60,000 bases of DNA from Symbiodinium natans. Taxonomy: Eukaryota; Sar; Dinophyceae; Suessiales; Symbiodiniaceae. The notes below the pieces were generated by a model. It was not told where the DNA came from. It ran no database searches and worked only from the letters and a program-made list of their open reading frames with translations. Position 1 is the first letter of the stretch. Each line of letters starts with the position of its first letter. Position numbers and translations under genes: made by a program. Shown in pieces: positions 33,187-44,600 of the stretch. The DNA is taken from positions 515,001-575,000 of the forward strand of contig CAJNDS010000824.1 of NCBI GenBank assembly GCA_905221605.1, given 5' to 3'.

Positions 33187-33587
33187 CCCCGGCAAAGGCA
33201 AGTCTGAGTCTGAGGGGAGGACTGCTCGTAGCTGGGGCCAGGACAAGAGCTTCGCATGCAGGAAACCCTAAACCCTAAACCCTAAACACTAAACCCTAAA
33301 CCCTAAAACCCTAAACCCTAAACCCTAAGCCCTACTATAAACCCCAAGACCGCGCCCATAGGTGGGGTTGCAGATTTATTGTTCTGTTTCTTTTTGGGGA
33401 TCCTAAACCCTCAGCCTGGGCTCCATATACCTTACTCTAAACCCTAAACCCGAAACCCTAAACCCTAAACCCTTACACTTTGTAGGGCTTCGCGGGGTAT
33501 AACAGGGGTTCAGCGCCCAACACGGCCGATGAACCTCAGCGCGGTCGTCGAGAACAAAAGATGCGGACTAGCCCCTGTCTCTAGTAT

Positions 33588-33685
33588 ACATAGGGGTCGG
33601 AATAACTACTGATGTAGTATTCCCTAGGCTTCCTTTATAAGTATACTATAACAACCCCGAAACCCTGTTCTAATTATTGTCTCTG
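33588..33685. mobile_element. Element family 7
   Basis: ATAGGGGTCGGAATAACTAC at left; AACCCTGTTCTAATTATTG at right, like 54672 and 56704. Confidence 0.65.
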
Positions 33686-34760
33686 TTGCGGGACTGGGCT
33701 GCAAGGGTTTAGGGTTTTTAGGGTTTTTTTGGTTTTTTGGGTTTTTTAGGATTTTTTTAGGTTTTTTAGGGTTTTTAGCCTTTTAGGGTTTTAATAGAGC
33801 TTTGTGTGTTTTTTTGTGGGGCTTACATCCGTTTAGGGTTTGAGGTGTGGGTTTTGGAGTGGGTGGTCTTTGCGTCCCCACAAGTCCAGAAAACTAGCCG
33901 TAAAACCTAAACCTTGCAAACCCCGGCAACACCAAGCAGCCCTGCAGCTTCAAAACTCCTGCACCCTGCTTACATGGCCCCAAAGACCTAGACGGTTTAG
34001 GGTTTAGGGTTTAGGGTTTCATGCCCCCCAAAACGTCTTTTTTGTCAGCTCAGGCCCGAGTTAAACCTACACCCCCCTACAATCTTCTCGAAGCTTCGAG
34101 CCAAGAAAGGGAAACCTTAGCCCGAAAAACCCTATAGGTTTAGTATAGGTTTAGAGTTTAGGGTTTAGGGTTTAGGGTTTAGGGTTTAGGGGTATAAACC
34201 CCAAACCCTACTCCCTTAATAGAGATAGCGACCTTAGACGACAGAGGGCGTCGCACTTCGAAAGATCAGGCAGATAGAAAGTGTGTGAGGCTGCATTTGG
34301 CGCGACTTAAGGTATACTAAGGGAGACTAACGCATAGTCCATCAACCCTGAACCCTAAACCCTAAACCCTAAACCCTAAACCCTAAACCCTAAACCCTAA
34401 GCGGTCTGGGGCTCTGTGGGTGTCAGTTGAGGGCACCCATATGAGGCCCCGCTGCAGCGAGCGGAGCGGCGCCGTGCAGCGCCTGTGTACCTGCTCGGGC
34501 CACGGGGGGTTTCAGGGGGTCACGCTTTAGGGTTTAGGGTTTAGGGTTTAGGGTTTAGGGCCACAGGGGGTTACAGAGGGCTTTAGTTGCTTTAGGGTTT
34601 TCGGGGTCATAGGGTGTAGGGCTAGAGTTTGGGGTTGAGGGCTTGAGGAGTCTTCAGGGTTAAGTTGGTTTCAGGGGCTGTATAGGGCTTTGGAGGGTTC
34701 TCGGGGGCTTATGATGGTGTTTGGAGTTGTGGCCCCGCCCCAAATCCCCAAACCCCCAAG

Positions 34761-35096
34761 CGCTGCAACTCCTTTCGTTACGAGGGCTGCGGCGGCGCGT
34801 TTGCTGAAAAGTGCCAGGAAGTTTGGAGCGTTGAGGATTCCAGGGTCACAGAGTTCGCCGTCGTGTCGGCTCCTTCCAATGGGCTCTGCCTGATGGGCCC
34901 GGGTGCATTGCTGATGTCAGTGACTGGGTGTAGCTCTCATGTCACCCGGGTCAGGGGCTCAAGCTGGCTGGGCCCCAGAAGTGTGAGGAACGTCTCCAAA
35001 GGCCCACGAGCTGGTGTAGGTGCTTTGCAACTCTTTCGGTCAGGCGCTTCGGGCGACAAGGGCCCCAGAATTGAGAGAAGCTACCTTGTAACCTGA
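34761..35096 (+). CDS. Long open exon with cysteine-rich start
   Basis: After CCCCCAAG the frame reads RCNSFRYEGCGGAFAEKCQE, VWSVEDSRVTEFAVVSAP, SNGLCLMGPGALLMSVTG, and stays open to TGA at 35096 (112 codons). The F-x-Y-x-G-C-G-G pattern recalls Kunitz inhibitors, but spacing to the next Cys is wrong, so I do not call that domain. The true 3' end may be earlier. Confidence 0.55.
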   Translation, partial: RCNSFRYEGCGGAFAEKCQEVWSVEDSRVTEFAVVSAPSNGLCLMGPGALLMSVTGCSSHVTRVRGSSWLGPRSVRNVSKGPRAGVGALQLFRSGASGDKGPRIERSYLVT

Positions 35097-35103
35097 GACT
35101 CAG

Positions 35104-35317
35104 GTCGGCCCATCTCCGCTGGCGGCCAGGGGTGGCGGCCTTGGAAAGGGCTCTTCGAGGGACGATTAAAACAGCCGGCCATGGCCTCGCCAAAGAACGG
35201 AAACAAGCAGAGATGGGCATAGAACAACCCGCAGCAAGCCGTGATCATCAGAATTTTGGGGGTTGGGAGCTTGAGAGGTGTAGCTTTCTTCCCAAGCTTC
35301 GGTTCAAAGGCAGGTAG
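35104..35317 (+). CDS. Possible terminal exon, 70 codons
   Basis: After GACTCAG: SAHLRWRPGVAALERALRGT, IKTAGHGLAKERKQAEMGIE, QPAASRDHQNFGGWELERC, then a stop at 35315-35317. Helical and basic; no motif known. An internal donor cannot be excluded. Confidence 0.5.
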
Positions 35318-35357
35318 TGCGCGCTTCTCAGTGCCATGGTGGTCGCTACATCGAGAT

Positions 35358-35481
35358 GTATGAAGTAGGGTTTATGTCATCGCTGAGTGTATATAAGATT
35401 CCTTTGTATTCTTGGTGAGTGTAAATACCAGGTGTCCTTTTTGGGGTTACAAGAAATATATACCCTACTTCATATGTTTCT
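35358..35481. mobile_element. Element family 8
   Basis: TATGAAGTAGGGTTTATGTC at left, TATACCCTACTTCATATG at right, with GAGTGTATATAAGATTCC and GGTGAGTGTAAATACC inside as at 22649. Confidence 0.72.
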
Positions 35482-35627
35482 CGATACCGGGGGTAGTCGT
35501 CGCAGTTCGCAAAGCCTGGCGAACACTTCTATCCAGGAACTGCCACGTCTAAACCCTAAACTTTCCTTAACCCTAAACCCTGGATGCTATACCCTATACC
35601 CTAAACCCAAACCCTGCCCCCATACAG

Positions 35628-35982
35628 TCCGCAAGTTCATCAATGAAGCGAAAGACCCCACCCTGACACCCTAATACCGACTAAGAGGCTTGAGTAGAGT
35701 TGTGATGTTGCCGCAGCCGTACATGTCCCCGCGAAGGGACGACAGACTGAGATGTGTCAAAGACCCCACCCTGCTCAACTTTTCGAGGCAGCACCGAGTT
35801 CACACTCAGCCCCCCTCCCCTCCCTCGTCAAACCTTACCCAACTGCCTGAAAGCACAGCCTCGTTTGGAGCTGTGCAGCATGCTCCCCCACCCCCCCCCC
35901 CCCTTTCCCCAGCATCGCCCCCTTGGCCATGGGCTGCGAACACCGCAGCCCGTGAATGGCCAGATGGCTGCAACTGCAGCAG
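35628..35982 (+). CDS. Exon candidates 35628-35668 and 35913-35982
   Basis: The first reads RKFINEAKDPTL after CATACAG; a similar K-D-P-T-L occurs in the open frame at about 35757. The second, after CCCCAG, reads HRPLGHGLRTPQPVNGQMAA and ends at GTGAGC. Between them are a poly-C run and open proline-rich sequence. Confidence 0.6.
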
Positions 35983-36297
35983 GTGAGCGCGGCGTGATCC
36001 GCGCATCTCGGCGGCACAGTGGCATGTAGGAATAGATACCCATTGATACTCCATGCTTGAACTGCTTAATTCTTCTTTTGATTTACCATATCCCCAAGCT
36101 CGCGGCTTCTTACCATAGGCGGACTTTCTTTTGAATAGCCCCACCCTGAAAGACCATCTGCCTATTTTTGTGAGGCTTGTGGGTTCAGAGTTTAGGGGCT
36201 TCAATACATAAATGTAGAAAACACATAAATAAATATACATAACCAAATAAATAAATAAATAAATAAATATACATAACATCTATACATAGATAATCAC

Positions 36298-36698
36298 GAA
36301 AATGAATAAAGACAAAATATATGCATATGTATATATATATATATATATAACACAGCCTCAACCCGAATTCCTAGACAACACGCGTCCTCGAACGCCCTGA
36401 ATTTGCAGGTTGTTTCAGCGATGACGGGGAGCGTGGTGCAGGAGGTGGACTTGCCGCTCTGGCTCAAGGTCTTTTCACTACTCATTCCTGAATTAGGAGC
36501 CCCCCCCCCCCCAAAAAAAAAAATATATAATAAATGAAAAAATAAATATAAATAAATATATATATATATGCATATATCAATAGCATATATATATATACAT
36601 ATATATATATATATGTTGTTTTTTTTTGGGGGTGGCACGTGGGGACTATAATGTTGTTTTTTTTTGGGCGGGGGGGGGTGGCACGTGGGGACTATAAT
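36298..36698 (+). repeat. AT-rich microsatellites and a tandem duplication
   Basis: TA/CATA runs at 36318-36348 and 36545-36614 flank exon 36409-36468. A unit of about 40-45 bp ending GGTGGCACGTGGGGACTATA occurs twice in tandem (36614-36652, 36653-36698). Confidence 0.85.
36409..36468 (+). CDS. Unrecognised exon VVSAMTGSVVQEVDLPLWLK
   Basis: Acceptor TTTGCAG and donor GTCTTT, phase 0 at both ends, G/C-ending codons. The large minus-strand ORF across this place is a shadow made of TA repeats. Confidence 0.75.
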
Positions 36699-37082
36699 TG
36701 GCTCGTCATTTGCTAAGGGTTCTGAAGCAAATCGTAGCTCATGAATTTGTTTAGGGCTGGCTGAAGGGCAATAGAAGCTGCCTTCATCAGCGGCATTCAA
36801 GTGGTTGTGTTTTCTTCTGCCCAACTTCCTCTGTTGGGCTTTCGCTACATGCATGCATGCATGCGGGAGGCTTAGGATTTCTAAGGAATGAAGTGAACAT
36901 GCGAACGCACGAAGAACGAAATCCATGGCGAGCTCACACTTTTGTTCCATGTCACATTCATTGCAAACAGCTTCCGAAAACGAACTCCCCTCAAAACTCT
37001 GCAGTCTGCAGCAAACCTAAATCCTAAACCCTTAAACCCTAAGCCCTAAACACTAAACTGAGAAAGAAGACGAAGACGCGAC

Positions 37083-37163
37083 ATGGAAGACGCCCAGAGG
37101 TCCGCTGCCCAGCCTATCTTCGACTCAGACCTGGAAGGAGCACTCAAAGGCCCCTTCTCGGGG
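37083..37163 (+). CDS. Unrecognised exon MEDAQRSAAQPIFDSDLEGA
   Basis: Starts at an ATG or slightly upstream after GAAG and continues LKGPFSG to a GTTTAGGG donor. A second frame (KEDEDATWKTPRGPLPS) is also open; codon use slightly favours the first. Confidence 0.5.
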
Positions 37164-37569
37164 GTTTAGGGTTTAGGGTTTAGGGTTTAGGGTTTAGGTT
37201 TAGGGTTTAGGGTTAATGGAAACCGGGCAGGGTTTCGGGTCCAGAGGGCGTAGGGTTTAAGTTTCTGGTTGTTCTGAGTTCTGATATCTCGTGGAAACCG
37301 GAAAGGTGTTAGGGAATAGAGTTTATCTGAGGTGTAACGTTTGGAGTACACAGAATATACGGCTCCATGCCACAAAAGAGGGTTTACTGCCATTATGACC
37401 TATCATGTTGACCTCTCATGTTTTTTTCTGTGTGCGGCGTTCCGTGTTACAGTATTCCTTTTCGTTCTTCTTGCTTTAAAGCAAGACAGTTCACTCCGTT
37501 CCATGCGGCCAAGCCCCCCAACAGACCCAAAGAATCCCGGGACCCCGTGACAGAGCTTTCGGGTTTAGG

Positions 37570-38275
37570 GTTTAAGGGCTTTAAGGGCTTTAAGGGCTTT
37601 AAGGGCTTTAAGTGCTTTAAGGGCTTTAAGGGCTTTAAGGGCTTTAAGGGCTTTAAGGGCTTTAAGGGCTTTAAGGGCTTTAAGGGCTTTAAGGGCTTTA
37701 AGGGCTTTAAGGGCTTTAAGGGCTTTAAGGGCTTTAAGGGCTTTAAGGGCTTTAAGGGCTTTAAGGGCTTTAAGTGCTTTAAGGGCTTTAAGGGCTTTAA
37801 GGGCTTTAAGGGCTTTAAGGGTTTTAAGGGCTTTAAGGGCTTTAAGGGCTTTAAGGGCTTTAAGGGCTTTAAGGGCTTTAAGGGCTTTAAGTGCTTTAAG
37901 GGCTTTAAGGGCTTTAAGGGCTTTAAGGGCTTTAAGGGTTTTAAGGGCTTTAAGGGCTTTAAGGGCTTTAAGGGCTTTAAGGGCTTTAAGGGCTTTAAGG
38001 GCTTTAAGTGCTTTAAGGGTTTTAAGGGCTTTAAGGGCTTTAAGGGCTTTAAGGGCTTTAAGGGCTTTAAGGGCTTTAAGGGCTTTAAGGGCTTTAAGGG
38101 CTTTAAAGGCTTTAACGGCTTTAAGGGCTTTAAGGGCTTTAAGGGCTTTAAGGGCTTTAAGGGCTTTAAGGGCTTTAAGGGCTTTAAGGGCTTTACGGGC
38201 TTTAAGGGCTTTAAGGGCTTTAAGGGCTTTAAGTGCTTTAAGGGCTTTAAGGGCTTTAGGGGCTTTAAGGGTTTA
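37570..38275 (+). repeat. Array of about 78 copies of a 9-bp unit TTTAAGGGC
   Basis: Near-perfect tandem array beginning at a TTTAGGG unit and ending in GGGTTTAGG. It can be translated as G-F-K repeats in a 327-codon ORF, but no phase-consistent exon leads in and the unit is a derivative of the telomere-like repeat. Variants TGCTTTAAG at 37774, 37891 and 38008, and C-to-T at 37822 and 37939, are each 117 bp apart, i.e. 13 units. Confidence 0.95.
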
Positions 38276-38337
38276 GGCGTTTGCGGTTTGAAGAGTTTAT
38301 GGATTTTTTGGGTTAGGCTTGCTGAAGGTCATGGCAG

Positions 38338-38384
38338 GTTCGGTAGAAGTGCTCAGCTTCCAAGAGGAGAAACCTTGCTTATAG
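38338..38384 (+). CDS. Possible terminal exon SVEVLSFQEEKPCL
   Basis: After ATGGCAG, phase 1, open to TAG at 38382-38384. Would be a short C-terminus of the gene upstream of the ankyrin gene. Short, so support is limited. Confidence 0.42.
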
Positions 38385-38602
38385 CCCTCTTCACGGTTTA
38401 GGGTTTAGGGTTACTCGCATAACTACCCATGAAGCTGTGAGCAGGGCTGAATCTAATACTACCCCCCCCCCCCCCCCCACACCCACCACCCCCAACCCCC
38501 GGCAACCGCTTTCCCCTCTTTCAATATTGTACTAACCCCCAAAACCCCCAAAAAACCCTAAACCCTAACCCCTGTTCTAATAAGTATGGTCCTGTTTTCC
38601 AG

Positions 38603-38682
38603 GGCACCTTGCTGCGGAGACCGGTCGCTCGCAGTTCTGCTGCGTTCTTCTCCTGGGTGACGATGCTGAGCTCAAGCAGACC
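38603..38682 (+). CDS. First clear ankyrin exon
   Basis: After TTTCCAG the frame gives HLAAETGRSQFCCVLLLGDD then AELKQT, an ankyrin repeat with H-L-A-A and L-L-L-G-x-D-A elements. A GC donor follows near 38683. Cysteines replace the usual V-V pair. Confidence 0.75.
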
Positions 38683-41600
38683 AGCCCCCCTAGCTCCCCC
38701 CCCCCCCCCCCCCCCCCCCCAAATTCTATGAACTCTAAACCCTGCTCATACCAGAATTTGAGTAAGGAACCCCCCCCCCCCCCCCCGCCTCCCCCCCCCC
38801 CAAAAATAAAAATAAAATAAAAATGCACCCTAAACCCTAAACCCGAAACCCTAAACCCTAAACCCAAAAACGCCCCCAAGAAGATAATGTATTGGGTTCC
38901 TTACCCACCGGCTCACAGGGCCCTGCCAGGGCTGGTCGCTTTGGGGTTTAGGGTTTGGGGTTTAGGGTTTAGGATTTAGGGTTTAGGGTTTAGGGTTTAG
39001 GGCTAGGGTTTAGGGATGTGGGTTGTGGGTTGTGGGTTGTTAGGGTTGACAATGGACAATGTTAGGGTTTTTAGGGATTCGGGTGTAGGGTTTGGGGGGG
39101 TTTGGCGGGCTTCAGGCAGGATCCGAAGCCCTCAGCGCGAAAACAGCCCACAAAGCCTCCCGAAACCATCGCCCTTACTTCCTTAGGGTGTAGGGTTTAC
39201 GGTTCAGGGTTTAGGGTTTAGGGTTTAGGGCCTTAGGGTTTAGGGTTTAGGGCTTGGAGGTTTAGTCAACCTGTATTTAGGTTTCCGAGTCTTACTTAGC
39301 CAGTAGAGGAGCTTTCAACTTGTTTGGGTTTCCTGATTACGCAGGAGTATTAACATATGATAAAGTTTGTACTGTTTCCCCCCTTTGATTCTGCAGAAGT
39401 AAGTACAAGCCCGCCCTCTCCCCAGCCTATAAACCCTAAACCCTAAACCCCAAACCCCAAACCCTAAACCCTAAACCCTAAACCCTAAACCCTAAACCCT
39501 AAACCCTAAACCCTAAACCCTAAACCCTAAACCCTAAACCCTAAACCCTAAACCCTAAACCCTCCCGAGGAGGTTCTGCCAAAGAAGTGTTCCTGGGAGA
39601 GCCTCGGCAAGCCCAAGGAAGTGAAGGCGGCCCACTGCTGCGGAGTTTTGGATGTCAGGCTTTGGGCTTTTGGGTTTGGGGTTTAGGCTTGTGGGGGCCT
39701 TTTTTGGCTAAGCTTAAGCCCAACCTACAGGTTTGGGGGTACGTTTGGGGCTTAGGGTGCTGCCCATGAAGCTCAGAAGAGGCTACCTGCTTGCTTCGGG
39801 TAAGTTTCGAGCAGCGCATGGTTGCTTCTTTGGGGCACCGAGCAATTCGTACTGAGTCATACTGGCCCTAAACCCTAACCTAAACCCTGAACCCTTGACC
39901 CTAAACCCAATTAAGAGTTCGGGCAAGGCTTTCGAAGCTCATAAGGCTTAGGGTTTTGGGTTTCCTCAGCTTCGGTTAGGGGGTTCCAGGGAGGGTTTGG
40001 GTCCAGGGTTCGGGGAGTACAAGGCAGATGTCTTCATCGACAGGTGTGTGTGTGTGGGTGTGTGTGAGTACCTTAGACCCCAGACTTCTGAGCCTTTTAA
40101 CCCTTGAGTCTACATAAAACGAAAAACGCCTAACTCGCAATCCCTACGCTTAAACCTCCAAGGCCCCCCATCAAATTATATACCTTAACTCCAGGACTCA
40201 CCAAAGCAGCTCATGACCCGGTGTGCATACTAGACTCCAACATCGTTGAGATATAGAAGAGTACAGAAGAGCTGACAGCTCTTGAGGTCAAGGACTTGCA
40301 AACCTGTCTGTCTATCTTCAATGTGCTTAGCCATCTATGTAGGTAAAGATCTCAAAACATACTTTCACCCCTTTGTAGTAGAGTAGGTAACCTTTAACCC
40401 CTTTTTTGTTTGGGCATGATATTCCCCATATAACCCCAAACATTAACCAATCCAGCAGGTGGCCTTTCAGCAGATGCATCAAGGCCTGAGCCAGGAGAGG
40501 GGGATGGTTTAAGGGTTTCGGGGAGGCTTAGGGTGAGTGCGGGGATGTTCGGGGTCGTCCTACGAAGCAGAGTTAAGCATGATCTCCGGGATGCTTGGCA
40601 TGTTTTTGGGGGGATACTGGCCCTACACCTTAAACCTTAAACCCTAAACCCTAAACCCTAAACCCTAAACCCTAAACCCCAAGAGTTTCGAGCTTCAAGG
40701 CTCGCAGGTTGCAGGGCAGCGCAGGGACGTAAATTGACGTAAAGGGGTTGCGAGTTTATTGCTCATAGGGTTTAGGGCAAGTTTCGGCTTTAAGGGCTTA
40801 AGGAATGACATCTCTGTCGTGTTGTATTGCGTCTTGCTGAAGGCGCAACACTCGCATGTTGTTGTCGCTGGGACAAGATAGTCGCCCAGCTGCGGCCGTC
40901 GCTGTGGAAGACAACGGACATGGGCTCCGTCACGCATCGTTGTCGTGAACTTTGTCCTCCAGGCAGGAGCATATTGAGGAGCAGCTTCGTTGATGCACGG
41001 AGCTTAAGAATTCAAGCTTCCATGTCACAAAGTCAGAATCTGGCCTCTCAGCTTCCAGCCTGACGCTCGAAACCGTTGCCATTCGCTTGTGGGCCCAGGC
41101 AGCTGCCTTGCACAAATGCGGGCGCCTCAAACGTTCGCAGATCCACCCCTAAACCCTAAACCCTAAACCCTAAACCCTAAACCCTAAACCCTAAACCCTA
41201 AACCCTAAACCCTAAACCCTAAACCCTAAACCCTAAACCCTAAACCCTAAACCCTAAACCCTAACCCTAAACCCTAATTGCAGTGGCCCTATTTTGAGCT
41301 TAAGGGGGTTTTGGGGGGCAATTTCAAAGTCAAAGCCCTATAGGAAGGTTGTGCTTCCCGGTTCAGAAGCTTTCACCTGCAACCTTGGTGCCCTGAAAAC
41401 CCACCAAACCTTCAAAGCCCCCAAAGCCCGAAACCCCAAAACCGGAGAACCTAAAACCTGAACATCGTAAGCCGTAAACCCTAAACTCTAGACCCTAGAC
41501 CCGAGACCCGAGACCCTAGACCCTAAACCCTAAACCCTAAGCCCTAAACCCTAAACCCTAGCCCTAAACCCTAAACCATAAGCCGCGGAGGACCTGCTCC

Positions 41601-44600
41601 TTGCTGCCGGGTGGGGCCAAGCGGACGCAGTTGCTGTGGCTTGGCTGCAATCCTTCAACAGGGTTTAGGGTTTATGGTTTAGGTTTTATGGCTTAGGGTT
41701 CAGGAACCCCAAAAGAAAAAGCAAATAAGAATCCCTATATGAACCTTATGAGGAAGAATGTTTTTGTTGTTTTGGGGGGGGTTCTTAAGCAATTTCCAGT
41801 CCCTACGCCCCTTAACACCTGAACCCCTAAACCCTAAACCCTAAACCCTAGAAGCCGAACGAACACCCCTGAGCCTCTGAACATCTAGGAAAACCTACGC
41901 ACCCTGAGTCCCAATGAGCTCAGGACCTCTTGACCCGGTTCCAAGACCCCAACTGCAGCGACGACTGCGGGGAAAGCCCGCTTTGGAAAGCCAGCGCTGC
42001 GGGTGGCTCCACAAATTTGCGTGTGCAGGGTTCGATTTGGGAATATTCGGTAAGTTTCGGGTTTGGGGTGTAAGTACAGGGTGTGGAGGTTGAAGGGTGT
42101 ATAGGGGGTGTGCGGGGTGTATAGGGTGCATAGGGTGTTTAATGTGTAAAGGGCGTTTAGGGTGTATAGGTAATATATATATATATAGATATATTGTAGA
42201 TATATAATATATATATATATATATAGGGTGTAGAGTAGAGGGTGTAGAGTGCAGGACCCACATCCCGCGGGGTTTAGGTTTCGGCTCTACGTGCAGGGTC
42301 CTCGCTTGGAGGTTCAGGGGTCGATTTAGACGTAGGGTGACTCTTGCTTCGAACCTTGTGGAGGGTTCTTTTTAGAACCATACTTATAACTTATAACTAC
42401 TCACGACCCTTCAAGCGTTCTAACCTTTTTTAGGGTCCTTAGAACCCTACTTCGAACCCTACTTGTAGCTACCCCTAAACCCTAAACCCTGAACCCTGAA
42501 GCCCTGAACCTCTACCCCTGAGCCTGCAAGCAAGGCAGTCTTGATGTTGTCCAGCTCCTTCTCTCCGCGCGTGCGAACGTGGGGCACGTGGACAGGACCC
42601 TTTCGGGCGGAGTCGGCGAAGGGGCTTTTGGGGTCTATCGGGGTTTAAGGGTTTAGGGGTTTAAGGGTTGAGTGGAGACCGCTAGCGGTATAAAGGTCTT
42701 AGCAAGCATCTGGAACCTGAGGAAGTAGGGGTGCACTTGGGGGGGGGGGGGGTCCGAGATCTCGAGGTGCCGTTTTGGATGGTTGTGAAGAAGGGGTCCT
42801 ATTCAATGGGCAAACCATATGGGTTATCCTAGATGAAGCTATCGACTTCTTGCTCCTGCCATCGAAATCGCATGGTGGCCCACTTCTCATTCACCCTTCA
42901 TGAAGGCCGATGATACCCTGAAGCGCACATCCTGAACTTAGGACCCACGCCCTTATTCCCTTTATTTAGGGTTTAGGTTCCCTCTATTATTCGCCCCTTT
43001 AAGCCAAAAAAGGCCACCCTTTCCTTTGTTGTTCCTAGGTTACTCTTCCGTCTAGTAGCTCGATGTGGCGAAGCTATCTTGACCCGCGAGGACTGGCCTC
43101 TCGCCATTGTTTGTGGCTGCGCAGGCCGGTTTCCTCCAACCCTAAACCCTATAAACCCTAAACCCTGAACCCCAAACCCTAAACCCTAAACCCCAAACCC
43201 TAAACCCTAAACCCCCAACCCTAAACCCTAAACCCTGGACCCTATCCCTTTGGGATAGATCAGGATCTGGGGTTGGTGGGCTTCGGCGGCTTTATTTACG
43301 CATGTTTTTGCTGGAGGGGGGGGGGGGGGGTTGTAGGTTTTGGTTGGGACTTCGGTATATCACGGGCTTACCTTGGGGACTAACTGAAGCCTAAAAGGGT
43401 TTATGCTCCAGATACGCCTGTGACAGTGTGTATATGACCTAAACCCCATTAAAGCCTAAACCCTGAACCCAAAGCCCTAAACCCTAAACCCTAAACTCTA
43501 AACCCTAAACCCTAAACCCCAAACCAAACCCTAGGTACAGGTGTACCAGGCAGTGTGTGGGCTATTTGCAACTTTCCGTGGTGCAGGATGCTCATCTCCC
43601 AGTGCTTCAGAGCTACTTGGCAAGCGCAACTGGATTTTCAGGGCTCTTAGGGTTTTTACGGCCTTGCATTGCAGTCAAGGGTGTGATACTCAAAAGCTGT
43701 AAAAAGGCAGGCCTGGAAAACTTAATGTATATCCCAAGACTTAGAGAGTGTATAGGCTTTGATCGGGTTGCAAACCCGTTTAGGGTGTGGGGTTTAGGGT
43801 TTAGGGTCTAGGGTTAGGATCGGTGCGCACACCCATGAGTTGCGCGCGGCGTCCTTTCAATGCCGTGCTGAGACAGCGCGCCACGTCATGCCGCCGCAGC
43901 TTCCAACTATGGGCGTTTGCGAAACCCTAGACCGCCTAGACCCCATACTCTGAGTCTCGAAGTGGATGACTTTTTTAAGGGAGGCGATGATTATGGCGAA
44001 TCTGAGATGCAGTCGGTTGGCTTTATGAAGGTTAACCCGAAACCCTGAACCCTAAACCCTAAACCCTGAACCCTACACCCTACACCCTGCACCCTAAACC
44101 CTAAACCCTAAACCATAAACCCGGCGGGCACTCCACAGGTCTGCTGGAGGCCGCCGCAGACACCAACAAGGCAGCAGGGAGATGGCTCTGGGTTTAGGGT
44201 TTAGGGTTTAGGGTTTAGGGTTTAGGGTTTAGGGTTTAGGGTTTAGGGTTTAGGGTTTAGGGTTTAGGGTTTAGGGTTTAGGGTTTAGGGTTTAGGGTTT
44301 AGGGTTTGCGGTTTAGGGTTTAGGGCTTAGGGCTTAGGGTTTAGGGTTCAGGGTTCAGGTTTCAGGGCTTAGGGTTTAGGGTTTAGGGCCAGTTTAGGGT
44401 TTAGGGTTTAGGGCTAGGGTTTAGGGGGATGCTGAGAGGGGATGGAGGATTTTCGAAGCCCTGTAGGAGTCCTCTGAGGAGTTTCTTAGGCTTCGAAGGA
44501 CAAAAAAGAGCCTCGGCTCGAAAGAGCCTCGGAATGTTCCTTGACTTGCTACCGGCAAGCTTTCAGCCAGATCCAAACCCTGAACGACTTGAAGCCCTAA

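Larger units (their letters stand above)
32106..34760 (+). other. Mostly non-coding stretch with scattered exon candidates
   Basis: Candidates: MSRTLQLLISSDISTA (32568), PGKGKSESEGRTARSWGQDK (33188), RPTRPMNLSAVVENKRC (33513), GNTKQPCSFKTPAPCLHG (33924). None could be joined by phase. The rest is poly-G with T (32819-32950), CCCCAAA units (33108-33186), CCCTAAA (33266-33345, 34345-34400), T-rich TTTTAGGG decay (33706-33800) and an inverted-repeat element at about 33588-33680. Confidence 0.5.

Noticed and set aside
34761-34830. Kunitz-type inhibitor domain
   Set aside because: F-R-Y-E-G-C-G-G resembles the Kunitz core, but the required N-x-F and the following cysteine spacing are missing.
36294-36950. 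218-codon minus-strand ORF
   Set aside because: Runs through TA repeats and poly-C, and overlaps a well-supported + strand exon (36409-36468); composition is not coding.
37570-38275. CRISPR-like array
   Set aside because: No unique spacers; a simple tandem repeat in a eukaryotic intron-type setting.
37418-38401. 327-codon ORF with G-F-K repeats
   Set aside because: It is a translation of the 9-bp array; no splice-consistent exon leads into it and flanking residues are intron-like. Peptide evidence could overturn this.
40695-41130. Cluster of overlapping ORFs on both strands
   Set aside because: No frame shows ankyrin or other motifs, and none links in phase to neighbours; no choice can be made without RNA.
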